Shown here: positions 49,686 to 60,529 of the stretch, piece by piece
Layout: the number at the start of each line of letters is the position of its first letter
Numbering within the stretch: position 1 is the stretch's first letter
DNA from: Rhopalosiphum padi
Taxonomy: Eukaryota > Arthropoda > Insecta > Hemiptera > Aphididae
Assembly: GCF_020882245.1 (NCBI RefSeq)
Contig: NC_083597.1
Span: 60,800,152 to 60,864,151 of the forward strand
Reading direction: 5' to 3'
DNA: 64,000 nt
Notes under the pieces: model-generated
The model's input: only the letters and a program-made list of their open reading frames with translations
The model's database searches: none
Told to the model about the DNA's origin: nothing
Position numbers and translations under genes: made by a program

Positions 49686-52600
49686 ATGTCAAATTTGTGT
49701 AGAGATGATTTCGATTCGGGTCCTAAGCATGTATTTTCTATTGAAGATGGTCTATGGCTAGGTAATAAAACATTTATTATTTATATGCCAAAAAAAATCT
49801 AACTTGTAAAATGATAAATATTTCATGCTGTAAAATTTTGATTCTTTCTACTTCTTTTAATTTTTAAGTATATTCATCTTTATCTATATTAATTAGTTTT
49901 AAAATAAACTGATCAACATTAATATTTAATTCAGGAAACTTAACAGCTGCCATTGATTTAACATTTTTACGAAGCAACGGAATAAGTTATATAATAACAG
50001 TGGATTCTTGTCCACTGCCAGAAATTATATTAGATTTAAGAGATATTAATGTTAAATATATACAAGGTAAATATATTTCCAAAATAAATCTATTAGTTTA
50101 AATTGTTTTTAATTATTAGTCTTTAAATATTATATTCAAGTAGTTATTATACCACATTCTTACCATTTAGTCATGATTCTTTTCTTACTAAGTTCAATAA
50201 CATAGACTATTATGCCTATATATAATAATTTAGTTGATATACGGTTTTATATTTAATTATTTAAGTTACATTTACTTATAGTTACCGATATGGACGGAGA
50301 AGATCTTTTAAGCCACTTTGATAGCGCATATGAGTTCATAAAAATAGGCCAAGAAAAAAGTTCTGTTCTGGTTCATTGGTGAGTATTATATACCTAGTAC
50401 AAACAAACATATGAAGATTTAAGAATAGAATTTATTATCTTAAAATAAATATTTAGTGTTATCCAACAGTAGATTAAATTTTCATATTTATATCAATAAG
50501 TATTCTCTAAACTATTCCAATTTCAAAATCATATTTAAAAAAAAAAATGTTTTAATGTACTTTTAGCTATTATGGAATATCCAGAAGTGCATCAATTATT
50601 ACAGCTTATATTATGAAAAAGTATAAAATTAGTTTTGATGATGCTTTTCAAAGGTATGTAGATAATTATTTATCAGTCATTGATAGAATATAATATTATG
50701 TGTAAAATTAAGTGTATATTATGGTTTCTCTGGATAACATAAGCATCGTATGATAATTGTTAATGTTATACTCATGCAAATTACATAATGTTTTAATTAT
50801 TATTTGATGGTGATACTCTATTAGGTATTTTAAAAAATGAATATCAGCTAAATACTAAAAATAACTAGTTGTACAAGTTCTTTACATTGAAATATATAAC
50901 TTGTTGATATTTTATAGAATTTTAAAATTTGAAATAATTTTGTCTTTGTCAACCCAATACATTTTAAGTAGTATGTATTAGATGCATAGATAGACATGTA
51001 TATCTTAATAAAATATAAAAACTTATATATGTTCATAAGTTCATCTCTTGTATTATTATATTAAACTGGACAGTGAGAATAATACTTATGTTAACATTTT
51101 TCCAGACAATGATTTTGATAACTCAAAAGTGATTTCAGTCTTCATATAAATATAGTTTTGTGTAATACAGCGTTGTTTAAAGCAATAAAAAAAAACTATT
51201 AATTTATTAAAAATTTGTTATAGAGTTAAAGTTAAAAATGCTGCTGCATTACCGAACATTGGTTTTCAAGCACAACTCAATTTGTATGAAACTTTAGGAT
51301 GGAAAATTGACAAAAACAATATGCAATTTAAACTGTTCAGACTGAAAATAGCTGCTAGAAAAGTAAAAAAAGGTTGGCAATTTATTTAATTAAGAGAACG
51401 TCATACCCGTATGTATTGTCTCCGTCTTACAAGTATGTAACATAGCAAATTTACACTCAGCAGATCACGTTTAACTTCATTAGTTTAAAAATTTGAGTGA
51501 ATTGACCTATTGTGAAACTATATACTAAAAACATTATCTGTATTTACATGTTAGTTTTTTACGATTATTTAATTTTTAAGTGATTTATGAGCATTTTTAA
51601 TTTAAGTTTATTATATACGCATAACTTGTTAAAAAATTAAATTATATTAAAAAACCAACATATAAAAACATAATGTTCTTACCATATAGTTTCATAATAG
51701 GTCAATTCACTCTAATTTTTAAACTAATGGAGTTAAACGTAATCTGCTGAGAGTAAAGTTGCTATGTTGTGAACTTGTATAAGACAGTGACAACACATGC
51801 AGGTGTTGTGCCCTTTTAATAAAATTAAATACATTTTTATATTTCTAGTTATTAGTGTTTTATAGTACAAACTATACTTATAGATATGTAAATATTAGGT
51901 AAACAATTGTATCATCAATTATTGTTATTAATTTCTGAATCAAAGCTGTTTTAAGTGATTTAACATAGAAAAATATAACTAATTTAGTTTGTTCATGGTA
52001 TAAATAAGCAACACCTTTAGTTTAATCTAAAAATTAATTAAGTACTTTGAAAAAAATATTGTCAGAAGCATCATTTCAGTATTTTGCATTAAGTACATAA
52101 CAATTTACTAATAGTCATTTATAAGTAGACCCATTTTCAAAATAAGTACTATTAGAATTAAAAATCATTATTAAAAGGATGCTACATCCGCATATGTTGT
52201 CTCCGTCTAACAAACATACCACAAGGTTAATTTTCATTCAGTATAATCAATTTTGTGTGTTTAGCTTAAATATTAAAGTAAAATTACCTATTATCAAACT
52301 TGAAGGTGAGAACATTATCTATGTTATCTCATTAGTTTTTTTTACGGTATTTTAATTTTTAAACAAGTTATGAGTATGTAAAATATTTATATTTAAAAAT
52401 GCTCTTAATTCACTTAAAAATTAAAATATAGACTATGATAAAGTTTCTTGTTATAGAAAGATGACTGTAAACTTTATAAAACATACTTACACTTCAAATT
52501 AAAATTTTAAAATGTTCTTAACTTGTTTCAAAATTAGAATATCAAAACCAAGCTTATGTGTGATTCCATAATAATTCTTACCTTTATATTTGATAATATT

Positions 52601-53736
52601 ATTGATAGGTTTATTCACTCTAATATTGAAAATGGATTATTTTGAAACTTAAAACTAGGTATGTTAGATACATGTGGGTTTGGTGTTTTCTTAAGAGGTT
52701 TTTATACTTAATAATTTACATGTATAATTTCCAAAATTCTAAATACTATACATATGTTTAATAAAATAATTCATCTAAGTAAAAATTATCCTATTAAATT
52801 TAACTTTTAATGAATATTATGTATGCTGCTATAGTAGATTCATTATGCAAAAATATTATTTACTCATACATAATTGTTATCTTACATAAATTTAAAAAAA
52901 AACCAAAATTTAAAACATCCTAACCAAAACTTTTTTTTTTTTTTTATTACTTTATTTATATTTCCACAATCTGTTACATAAATTTTGAACAATAAGTGAA
53001 ATTGATGAAATAGATAACTATGGCGTGAAGGACGGATTAAAGATACCTTCCAGTGAAGGCACTTTTACAGTTCAAGATGACCAAAACTAACCAAAACTAG
53101 ACCTAATATATTACCAATCCTTCCTTGAAGTTTATAATCAAAATACTTTTACACTGAAGTTATAAAAAAAAAATGTAAAATCAATTCAATCATACATCAT
53201 TTAGAATTTTAAATAATAAATTTATGATTTTGTTCTAGTTAAAATTTTACCTCAAGACTGTATTGATGTAATTAAGGGAGACCCATCTTTAATATGTGCT
53301 AGACCCGATCCTAAAGTTTATCGATGCCGTAAATGCCGGTATTATATTTACTATTATTTTTATTGTATACCAATAACCTATGTTATATATATATTATTAT
53401 TATTATTTTAGAAGGATTTTAGCTCTACAATCAAATTTATTACCACATTATATCAATGAAAAATTGTCATGGAAAGATTCAAAATTGTCTTCAGATTATT
53501 CAGGCTTTCAACTATGTTCAGACACTATCTTTGTTGAACCAATGACTTGGATGTCAGTAAGTCAATCTGAAAGTGGAAAAATTAACTGTCCAAAATGTCA
53601 ATCTAAACTTGGTTCATATAGTTGGACAATGGGATGTCAATGTCAATGTGGTGCCAAAGTATCTCCAGCATTTTATTTTGTGCCATCTAAAATAGATTAT
53701 AGTGGATTTTTGCAAAATGTTCAGGCAACAGTTTAA
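49686..53736 (+). CDS. DUSP12: Dual specificity protein phosphatase 12 (YVH1 family)
   Basis: Seven exons: 49686-49761, 49935-50066, 50282-50378, 50567-50653, 51224-51372, 53239-53338 and 53412-53736. They give 321 codons in phase (human 340). The N-terminal half is the dual-specificity phosphatase domain, with the P-loop HCYYGISRSAS; catalytic Cys102 is split by an intron and Arg108 completes HCx5R. An acidic loop DMDGED (from residue 72) supplies the expected general acid. The C-terminal half is the Cys-rich zinc-binding domain typical of YVH1/DUSP12 (YRCRKCRR, INCPKCQSKLGS, GCQCQCGAKVSPAFYF). Family knowledge: the zinc domain acts in late 60S ribosome maturation, releasing Mrt4 so the P stalk can assemble. 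Intron 5 (51373-53238) contains two MITEs. Confidence 0.95.
51391..51819. mobile_element. Foldback MITE (family member B) in DUSP12 intron 5
   Basis: Long inverted repeat: the left arm 'ttagtttaaaaatttgagtgaattgacctatt' is mirrored on the right as 'aataggtcaattcactctaatttttaaactaa'. Termini read TTAAGAGAACGTCATACCCG at the left and an inverted, degenerate copy ending near 51819. Shares the subterminal words GTCTCCGTCTTACAAG and CAGCAGATCACGTTTAAC with the element at 59.2 kb. No ORF. Confidence 0.72.
52171..52694. mobile_element. Degenerate foldback MITE (family member C) in DUSP12 intron 5
   Basis: The left end TTAAAAGGATGCTACATCCG and the inverted right end TTAAGAAAACACCAAACCC are diverged copies of the family termini. 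The internal arm 'ttacctattatcaaacttgaaggtgagaacatt' matches the arm of the element at 19.9 kb. Confidence 0.55.
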
Positions 53737-53765
53737 AAATCTATAATCATGACAATGATATTCTA

Positions 53766-53771
53766 AATAAA
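53766..53771 (+). terminator. Polyadenylation signal of DUSP12
   Basis: AATAAA 30 bases after the stop codon. Confidence 0.55.
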
Positions 53772-54106
53772 TATCAAGTGTTATTTCCTTATTAATAGAT
53801 ATTAAATAATGTTAAATTATTGATACCTCAGACAATAAACCCAATATACACATAACCAAAAACCCTTTATTAATAATTATAATCCATAAAAACCAAAATT
53901 AGGCAATTAGTGCAATATTTAAAGCACTTCTTGTTTATTTTGAATATTTATAAACTTAATAATACTATACTAATTAATAATTATTACCTTATTATAACTA
54001 CTTAGTTTGGAGACATATAAATGTGAAAATACTTTAGATTAGTTAGATTTTATCGAAGAGTCTGTATGAAATACTGCCAAAATATTCAGCCAGTTATTTT
54101 AATTAA

Positions 54107-54428
54107 CCTCCAAGTGGTCATGGTAGCGGTGTAAACACCGTAACTTTAAAACTTATATCTTTAATATAAGCAATTATTAGCCAAACGAGTCCCACAATAC
54201 AATATATATTTATAAGTACCAGCAATATTTATCAATTTAAATTTAATAGCTAAGTATACTTGAAATATCAGTATAATAAATAAAATGTTTTAATGAATTT
54301 ATTCGTTTAATATATCTTTATATGTTTTCCAATTTTTATAATGTGTAATGAAAAATAAAGAACTTGAAACCAGAACTGGAAATAATGTATTTCAATTGTG
54401 TATTCCTAGCGGGATTGGTTCTTGGAGG
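54107..54428. mobile_element. piggyBac-like MITE
   Basis: Flanked by TTAA on both sides (54103-54106 and 54429-54432). The ends are CCTCCAAG...CTTGGAGG inverted repeats and the left end contains a further small hairpin (GGTGTAAACACC). TTAA target duplication is specific to the piggyBac superfamily. The 322-bp body has no coding capacity. Confidence 0.65.
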
Positions 54429-54432
54429 TTAA

Positions 54433-55802
54433 AATATAGTTTAATATAATATTTAATATTTTGTGTTTAGTATAAATACATATTTTGTTTTGTTAATTGT
54501 TTATAATAAAAATACTTATAAAATTTAGATTGAAGTACTTTTTATTTTATTTACTTTTATCACGACTGAAGTCTGAAGATATATTATGACTGCAATGGAA
54601 ATATTGAATATAAATATTTTATAATACAAAATTTTGGTAAAGTTACCATTAAATGATTTATTAATGTGATTAACTTTTGAGAATTAACTCAACAGTTTCA
54701 CATAATATTATGTAAACATTCATGTAATATTTTTAGCATTAAAAATAAAATTTCAATAACAATGGTATTTTTTATTATAAAAACTTATTTTTCTAACATA
54801 ATTCCATTTATATTTTATTTAAATCACTGGTATAATTAATAGAGTAATATGACTATTAATCCAAGACACTCATTCGTTTAAAATTATTTGGAGTTATTGC
54901 AAAACTACTTATAAAATATAATTATATTTTTATTATCACATTTTATGTTTTTACTTTTTGCAGTGCTTAAAACAGAAATTTAATAGATTTTAAATACTGG
55001 CATAATAAATTGAAAACCAAAAATGATATAAAAACTGAAATCATTAAAAATATCAATACTGGTAATAAAAACAAAATATAAAATATAAAAATCAATACCA
55101 CCATACGAAACTGAATTGAAATAAAATTAATACTGGTAATCAAAATTGTTTTTGGTTTTAAGCTCTGCTTTTTTTTTTTTTATCTTTTAAATATTTTATT
55201 TTTTAATATTAAGAAGAATATTTTGGAATATTTCGATACATAAAAATCAAGTTTCAAACCATTAATAAATTATAATTCATAATCTTTAAGTAAAACACAG
55301 ATTTTTATGCACTTAAAAGTATCAGTATAAAAAAATTAATTTAACAATTAAATTGTTTGTTTATTAATTTTTTCATTTACAATCTATATTTAATAATACA
55401 ATAAATAAATTTGATAATAATTTTTGGCACGAGTTCACTTGATTAGAGAAAATATTTACTGATATTACTCTATATTTATCTGAAAAATGTATAATTAACT
55501 TGGATTATTAATCAGAGTTCAAGTGTATAAACCATTTTTCATCAGAGTAAGGGTCGTAGTTGGTGTAGTCTCTAATTAAGTATTTAAGTGATTTTATTTT
55601 TATTTTGATATGGGTTGCCCGTATGTGAGGCGTCTATCTAGATACATTCCGACTTCCGAGATATTTTACTGACTGTACAGGTGGTATTTCTCTATTGTTA
55701 ATGTAAAATATTTATACTATTTTTTTTCCTCTATATAAATTAACTTTATAATTCATTAAGATGGTTCTGGATGTGAATTAATTACACAGAATAATTATAA
55801 TA
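54433..55802. other. Intergenic AT-rich spacer
   Basis: No gene recognised. Around 55610-55690 is a short patch of mixed composition that I could not classify. Confidence 0.4.
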
Positions 55803-55810
55803 AGCAAAAG

Positions 55811-56531
55811 GGTACTTGTTTGTTATCGCCACGCCATATAGTGTGCCGTTATTATACCTACAATTATCGTATTTAGCTCGTGATGGATGATCTATTTTGG
55901 GAAATGGAAAAACTATTGTACATTTTATATTAAACCATATTAGTACGCTGCTGGCTTTCGTTATTTTATTAAACTTTGACATCGTTTAAAACCAATACGA
56001 AAAAAACGTTGTTACCTATAATCAAAAAATATATAAGACCAGGCTCAGTAATATTGTCAGATTGTTGGAAAGCGTATAATAATTTGCAGCAAGCGAGATT
56101 CCAACATAATACTGTAAACCATACATATAATTTTGTTGATCCGGACACAAGGGCACACACTCAAAATATCGAGAGGTTGTGGGGTTCTGCTAAATGGGGA
56201 AATAAAAAGCGTCGTGGAACAAACAGAAATTTTTTGGAATCATATTTAGCAGAATTTATGTGGAGAACACGTCTCGGAAAACAAGACGCATTAGAAGATA
56301 TATGTGAGTTCTGGACTCCACTATAATTATAATTATATTATTTATTTACTAATGCATTCATACATATTTTTTTAAATTTATAAACATATATTTATTCATT
56401 TATTTTTAAATTTTTTATTATTAATAATACATACATATTTTATATTTATTTATTATTTTGTTTATTTTATTTAATTGGCGGGGCGATAAATTTTATGCGG
56501 CATACTGGCAGGGCGATAACAAACAAGTACC
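55811..56531 (+). mobile_element. Merlin (IS1595/IS1016-type) DNA transposon, decayed
   Basis: Inverted termini GGTACTTGTTTGTTATCGCC and its reverse complement close a 721-bp element. An exact 8-bp duplication AGCAAAAG flanks it (55803-55810 and 56532-56539). Inside is an ORF with an ISXO2-like/IS1595 transposase domain, the transposase type of Merlin elements. Terminal repeat, duplication length and transposase type all agree. The transposase is incomplete, so the element is presumably immobile by itself. Confidence 0.88.
55976..56326 (+). pseudogene. Merlin transposase, C-terminal part (ISXO2-like DDE domain)
   Basis: About 110 residues. RPGSVILSDCWKAYNNL contains the second catalytic Asp, and HTQNIERLWGSAKWGNKKRR corresponds to the third catalytic block. 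The C-terminus FLESYLAEFMWRTRLG with LEDICEFW is the usual end of the domain. Full-length family members are about twice this size; the region holding the first Asp lies upstream (about 55882-55975) and is broken by stops and a shift of frame. The start codon of the surviving frame is therefore not meaningful. Confidence 0.85.
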
Positions 56532-56539
56532 AGCAAAAG

Positions 56540-56820
56540 TAATAAAATGTATGTAATATTGATTATTGTAAATTTTTTATAATTCTTTATCCAATTTTGT
56601 TTTGCGTACGTGCTAATTGGGACATGCAATTTAAAGTTAACTTTTGTAAAAAAATCACTATAATTGGAAAAATTATATTATTCGTATGTTATTTATACAA
56701 ATTAATTACTATTTAAGTTAAAAAAATTCTTCCAAATTCAAACTTTATTTTGTAATTTATAATTTACTTGAGTTAATTTTGATATCATATAAATATAGAA
56801 TATATAAGTCTAAGTATTAT
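56540..56820. other. AT-rich spacer
   Basis: Nothing recognised between the Merlin element and the tandem duplication. Confidence 0.4.
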
Positions 56821-57294
56821 GTAGAAAAATTTAATTCATTAAGATAAATTAAAATTAAACTACATATACTAAGATTCAACATTGTTTTTTTCAAACTATT
56901 AGTAGTTTTTCCTTATACTATGGGAAAATAATAAGCAATTTAAATGAATAATCACTTTCGCTATCCCTTCGCGTATCCAAACGATTGAGCTCCACAGCTT
57001 TGTATGCAAATATCTCCCATTCTACTACTTTATCGCGTATGAATGCGCGAGAAAGGACAAATTTTGGTTGCCGCCCAGATACGCTCTCTCGATGACCAGA
57101 GTGAGTATAGATGAATATTTTTCTAATTGATGAATAGGGATACTTAAAACTATTACTAGGTACAAAATAAAAATGAATAATGTATTAATATTATAAAACA
57201 ATATTACATTTAAATAAATACAATATTTATTAATTATCAATTACATAATATAGATAAAAGTAAATTATGATAAATTTAAAAACAATGTCATGAT
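56821..57294. repeat. Tandem segmental duplication, unit 1
   Basis: Highly similar to 57373-57876 in the same orientation, starting 'gtagaaaaa' and ending 'aacaatgtcatgat'. It lacks about 40 bp present in unit 2 after 'aataatcactt' (the left end of a small inverted-repeat segment). The 'gattgagctccacag' core is more GC-rich than the surroundings. Confidence 0.85.
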
Positions 57295-57372
57295 TTATAA
57301 AAATATTTTTAGTACTTATTCAAAATACATTTTTTTATTTAAATTATTAATTAATAAAATGATTTTTTAAGA

Positions 57373-57876
57373 GTAGAAAAACTTAACTCATTAAGATAAA
57401 TTAAAATTAAACTACATTTACTAAGATTCAACATTGTGTTTTTCAAACTATTATAAGTTTTTCTTTATACTATGGGAAAATACTAAGCAATTTAAATGAA
57501 TAATCACTTAAGACTATTTTTCTATACTCCGGCCACTGGGAGAGCGCTACCCCTTCGCAGATCCAAATGATTGAGCTCCACAGTTTTGTACGCAAATATC
57601 TCCCATTCTACTATGTAACCGTGTGTGAATTCACGAGAACGGACAAATTTTGGTTGCCACCCAGATACACTTGCTCGATAACCGGAGTATAAATTAATAT
57701 TTTTCTAATTGATGAATAGGGATACTTAAAACTATCACTAGGTACAAAATAAAAATGAATAATGTATTAATATTATAAAAAATTATTACATTTAAATAAA
57801 TACAATATTTATTAATTACCATTTACATAATATAGATAAATGTAAATTATGATAAATTTAAAAACAATGTCATGAT
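57373..57876. repeat. Tandem segmental duplication, unit 2, with a small inverted-repeat insert
   Basis: Second unit, offset by about 552 bp from unit 1. Within it TATACTCCGG (about 57524) and CCGGAGTATA (about 57682) bound a segment of about 170 bp that looks like a small MITE. Unit 1 has the same segment with its left end deleted, so the insertion pre-dates or accompanied the duplication. Confidence 0.8.
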
Positions 57877-57920
57877 ATAATCATTATTTCTTATATTATT
57901 TATGGTCAAAAACTATGCAA

Positions 57921-58667
57921 TTAAAAATGAATATTAAGTAAAGTTTTTTTTACTCCTTCTGTACTAGTCCAAACAACATCAGCATTCAGTTTAGAAGATT
58001 TTAAACAATTTAAAAACTCAGTAATCGAACCACCTACACCAAAATAATAATTTTTGGCAATTAATAAAATACTTCCTGATAGTTTTAATTTTTTTTCAAA
58101 TAAATTTATAAGCTTTGTATAACTTTTTACATTGTATATAGTTTCTGATGTCAAAATTAGATCATATGTATCTTCATTAAATACAGAAAATGATTCCCAA
58201 TCACCTGAATAGTACTTGCAAACTTCTAAACTGTTGTTAGAATTTAATAATACATTATACATAGTTGTATCAAGTAATACATCTTTATTAAAATCTTGAA
58301 AATCAACATTCTGAGCTCCAGAAATCAATGTAAAAATACCCAAAAGGCCAGTACCGCAGCCTAAATCCAAGACAGATTTTTCTTCACAAAAAATGGTGTT
58401 ATTTCTTAGATATTCTAAAAGGTCAAGAGTACATTCCCAAAGTTTATATCCTCCTTCATAAGTGCCAGGAATGAGATCTGAATTGTGTATATTGGGAAAT
58501 CCATGAAACAGTCTTAAAGACATATCTCCAATAATTAATTCTGTAAATGGCAAGTTGTTCAATCTATTACGATTAATTAATTCTTCTGTTTTGACTATTT
58601 GATGTTTATTTTCATTAGATGTAGACTCATCCAAGTCATCATCAGCATCACAACTGAGCCTAAACAT
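57921..58667 (-). CDS. METTL18: METTL18-like protein histidine N-methyltransferase
   Basis: A single coding exon of 248 codons. The frame stays open upstream, but a splice acceptor (tttttcag at about 58683-58690) lies 15 bases before the ATG at 58667, so MFRLSCDADDDLDES is taken as the start and the upstream frame as intron. Visible motifs are LIPGTYEGGYKLWECTLDLL before the SAM fold, VLDLGCGTGLLG (motif I), VDFQDFNKDVL, DLILTSETIYN, and LLIAKNYYFGVGGSI near the end, all characteristic of METTL18/Hpm1. Family knowledge: it methylates a histidine of ribosomal protein uL3. The protein is shorter than the roughly 370-residue human and yeast members, mainly at the N-terminus. The 5' UTR exon is not located. 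Confidence 0.93.
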   Translation of the reverse strand: MFRLSCDADDDLDESTSNENKHQIVKTEELINRNRLNNLPFTELIIGDMSLRLFHGFPNIHNSDLIPGTYEGGYKLWECTLDLLEYLRNNTIFCEEKSVLDLGCGTGLLGIFTLISGAQNVDFQDFNKDVLLDTTMYNVLLNSNNSLEVCKYYSGDWESFSVFNEDTYDLILTSETIYNVKSYTKLINLFEKKLKLSGSILLIAKNYYFGVGGSITEFLNCLKSSKLNADVVWTSTEGVKKTLLNIHF

Positions 58668-58690
58668 TATTAACAATTTCACCTGAAAAA

Positions 58691-59194
58691 ATAAAAAATA
58701 TACATTTAAATAATTTATGACAATATTTTGAATTAAAACTATACATGGTGATTTACTAAGCATGCTCACTATTGGTAGTCTAACTATTCAAATTCTTAAG
58801 ATTTTTTTTTATTACTTAAGTAATATCCTTATTGTGATATAAACTTGTATTTCAATTATTAAAATGTTTATATTAAGGATAATAGTTCTTAAAAATGGTT
58901 ACGATAATCTGTACGGCTTTGAGTGTACATTTAACTGTTCTCTTATTGGACTTATGTATAATTTAAAATAATATTAATAATTTTAAATCAAATAGTTTAT
59001 ATAGCTTAAAATAGAAGACAATTTTGTAACAGTCATAGAAAACCTGATTTAATTGTTAATCTAAATGACCCCTTTTCCCAAATGCCTTTGGATTACCTCA
59101 ACACTACTGTACTTGGACTATTAAAAAAAAAAATAATAATGAGATTTAAATTTTTCAAATTACTATAGCTCCTAATCTTTCAAGTCCATTATCC
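58691..59194. other. 5' intron or upstream region of METTL18
   Basis: No coding exon seen. The acceptor just before the METTL18 ATG implies that a non-coding first exon lies upstream, possibly beyond the two MITEs that follow. Confidence 0.4.
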
Positions 59195-59628
59195 TTAAGA
59201 AGACGCAACGCCCGTATGTGTTTCACTATCTTACAAGTTCACAACACAGTAAATTTATGCTCAGCAGATCACCTTTAACTCCATTAGTTTAAAAATTAGA
59301 GTGAATCGACTGACTAATTATGAAACTTGATGGTAAGAACATTATCTGTGTTTGTATGTTGGGTTTTTTATGATAGTTCAATTTTTAAGTGAGTTATGAG
59401 CATTTTTAATATATGCTGTTATATACAAATAACTCACTTAAAATTGAGCTATCGTAAAAAACCAACGTACAAATACAGATAATGTTCTTACCATCAAGTT
59501 TCATAATAGGTCGACTCATTCTATAATTTTTAAATTAACTGAGCTAGATGTGATCTGCTGAGCGTAAATTTGCTATCTTACATACTTGTAAGACGGAGAC
59601 AAGACAAGTGGGTGTGACGTCCTCTTAA
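59195..59628. mobile_element. Foldback MITE (family member D)
   Basis: Ends TTAAGAAGACG and CGTCCTCTTAA are inverted. The arms are near-perfect reverse complements over most of the 434 bp: 'acctttaactccattagtttaaaaattagagtgaatcg' is mirrored near 59510-59550, and 'aaacttgatggtaagaacattatctgtgttt' is mirrored near 59480-59510. Shares CTTACAAG and CAGCAGATCAC words with member B. Confidence 0.78.
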
Positions 59629-60103
59629 TATACAATGTTAAATTACTCATTCTAATTTTTATTTTGATATGACAAAATGTTCAGAAAAGAGAAAAGGATG
59701 GATGTCATTTGAAAAACAGAATTTTGTACCTTCACAAGATACTTTCCTTAAGTAGTGCAAACAATTTTAAGAAAATGAAAATAGGGTCTGTCTAAATATA
59801 TTTAAAAAGTTTAAAAATTAGATATTGAATAACTCTGTTATTAAAGAAGAAAAAAATAGAATTAGGATGCTCTGTAAATCACCATATGTAAATAAAATGG
59901 TCACATTATATCAGAAATTTTCATTTTTTTTAACTATTTTTACTAAAATGTGTTTGTGATATTTATTTAATGTACGACTAAAAGTAACAACAAAAACATT
60001 AATTTTAATCACTCAGAGAAGTTTTGCCACAGACGACTAGGACTAATTAGGAACGTAACTTGGGAATGGAAATGATACTTTAGCTTGAAGATATTGGCTA
60101 TTA

Positions 60104-60529
60104 TTAAGAGGACGCTATACCCGCATTTTTTGTCTGTCTTATACACGCGTAACATAATTAAAAACTGTTTTGCGCGGGACAACTTTACTCCCACGATATT
60201 TTAATCAAAACAACCAAAATTAGAAATCCTATAGGAAGAACTTTACCTGTGACGTAGCGTTTTAATTTTTTTGATAACATAAATGCAATTAAAGTTATCG
60301 GTTTGAGAACTTTAGGTTTTTTTCATTTAATTATTAAAAATTATTGGTTACCACTATCAAACAAATTAAAACGCTACAACACAGGTAAAGTTCTTCTTAA
60401 TGGGATGTGTAATTTTGGTAATTTTGATATAAATATCGAGTGAGTACAGTTGTCTCGCAAAAAACAGTTTTTAACTATGTTACGCATGTATAAGACAGAG
60501 ACAACACATGCGGGTATAGCGTCCTCTTA
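60104..60529. mobile_element. Foldback MITE (family member E) with a different core
   Basis: Termini TAAGAGGACGCTATACCCGC and the inverse of GCGGGTATAGCGTCCTCTTA are perfect inverted repeats and match the other family members. The inner arms (GTTTTGCGCGGGACAACTTT-like left, mirrored right; AACTTTACCTGTG mirrored by CACAGGTAAAGTT) differ from members A-D, so the same ends enclose another core. Confidence 0.8.
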
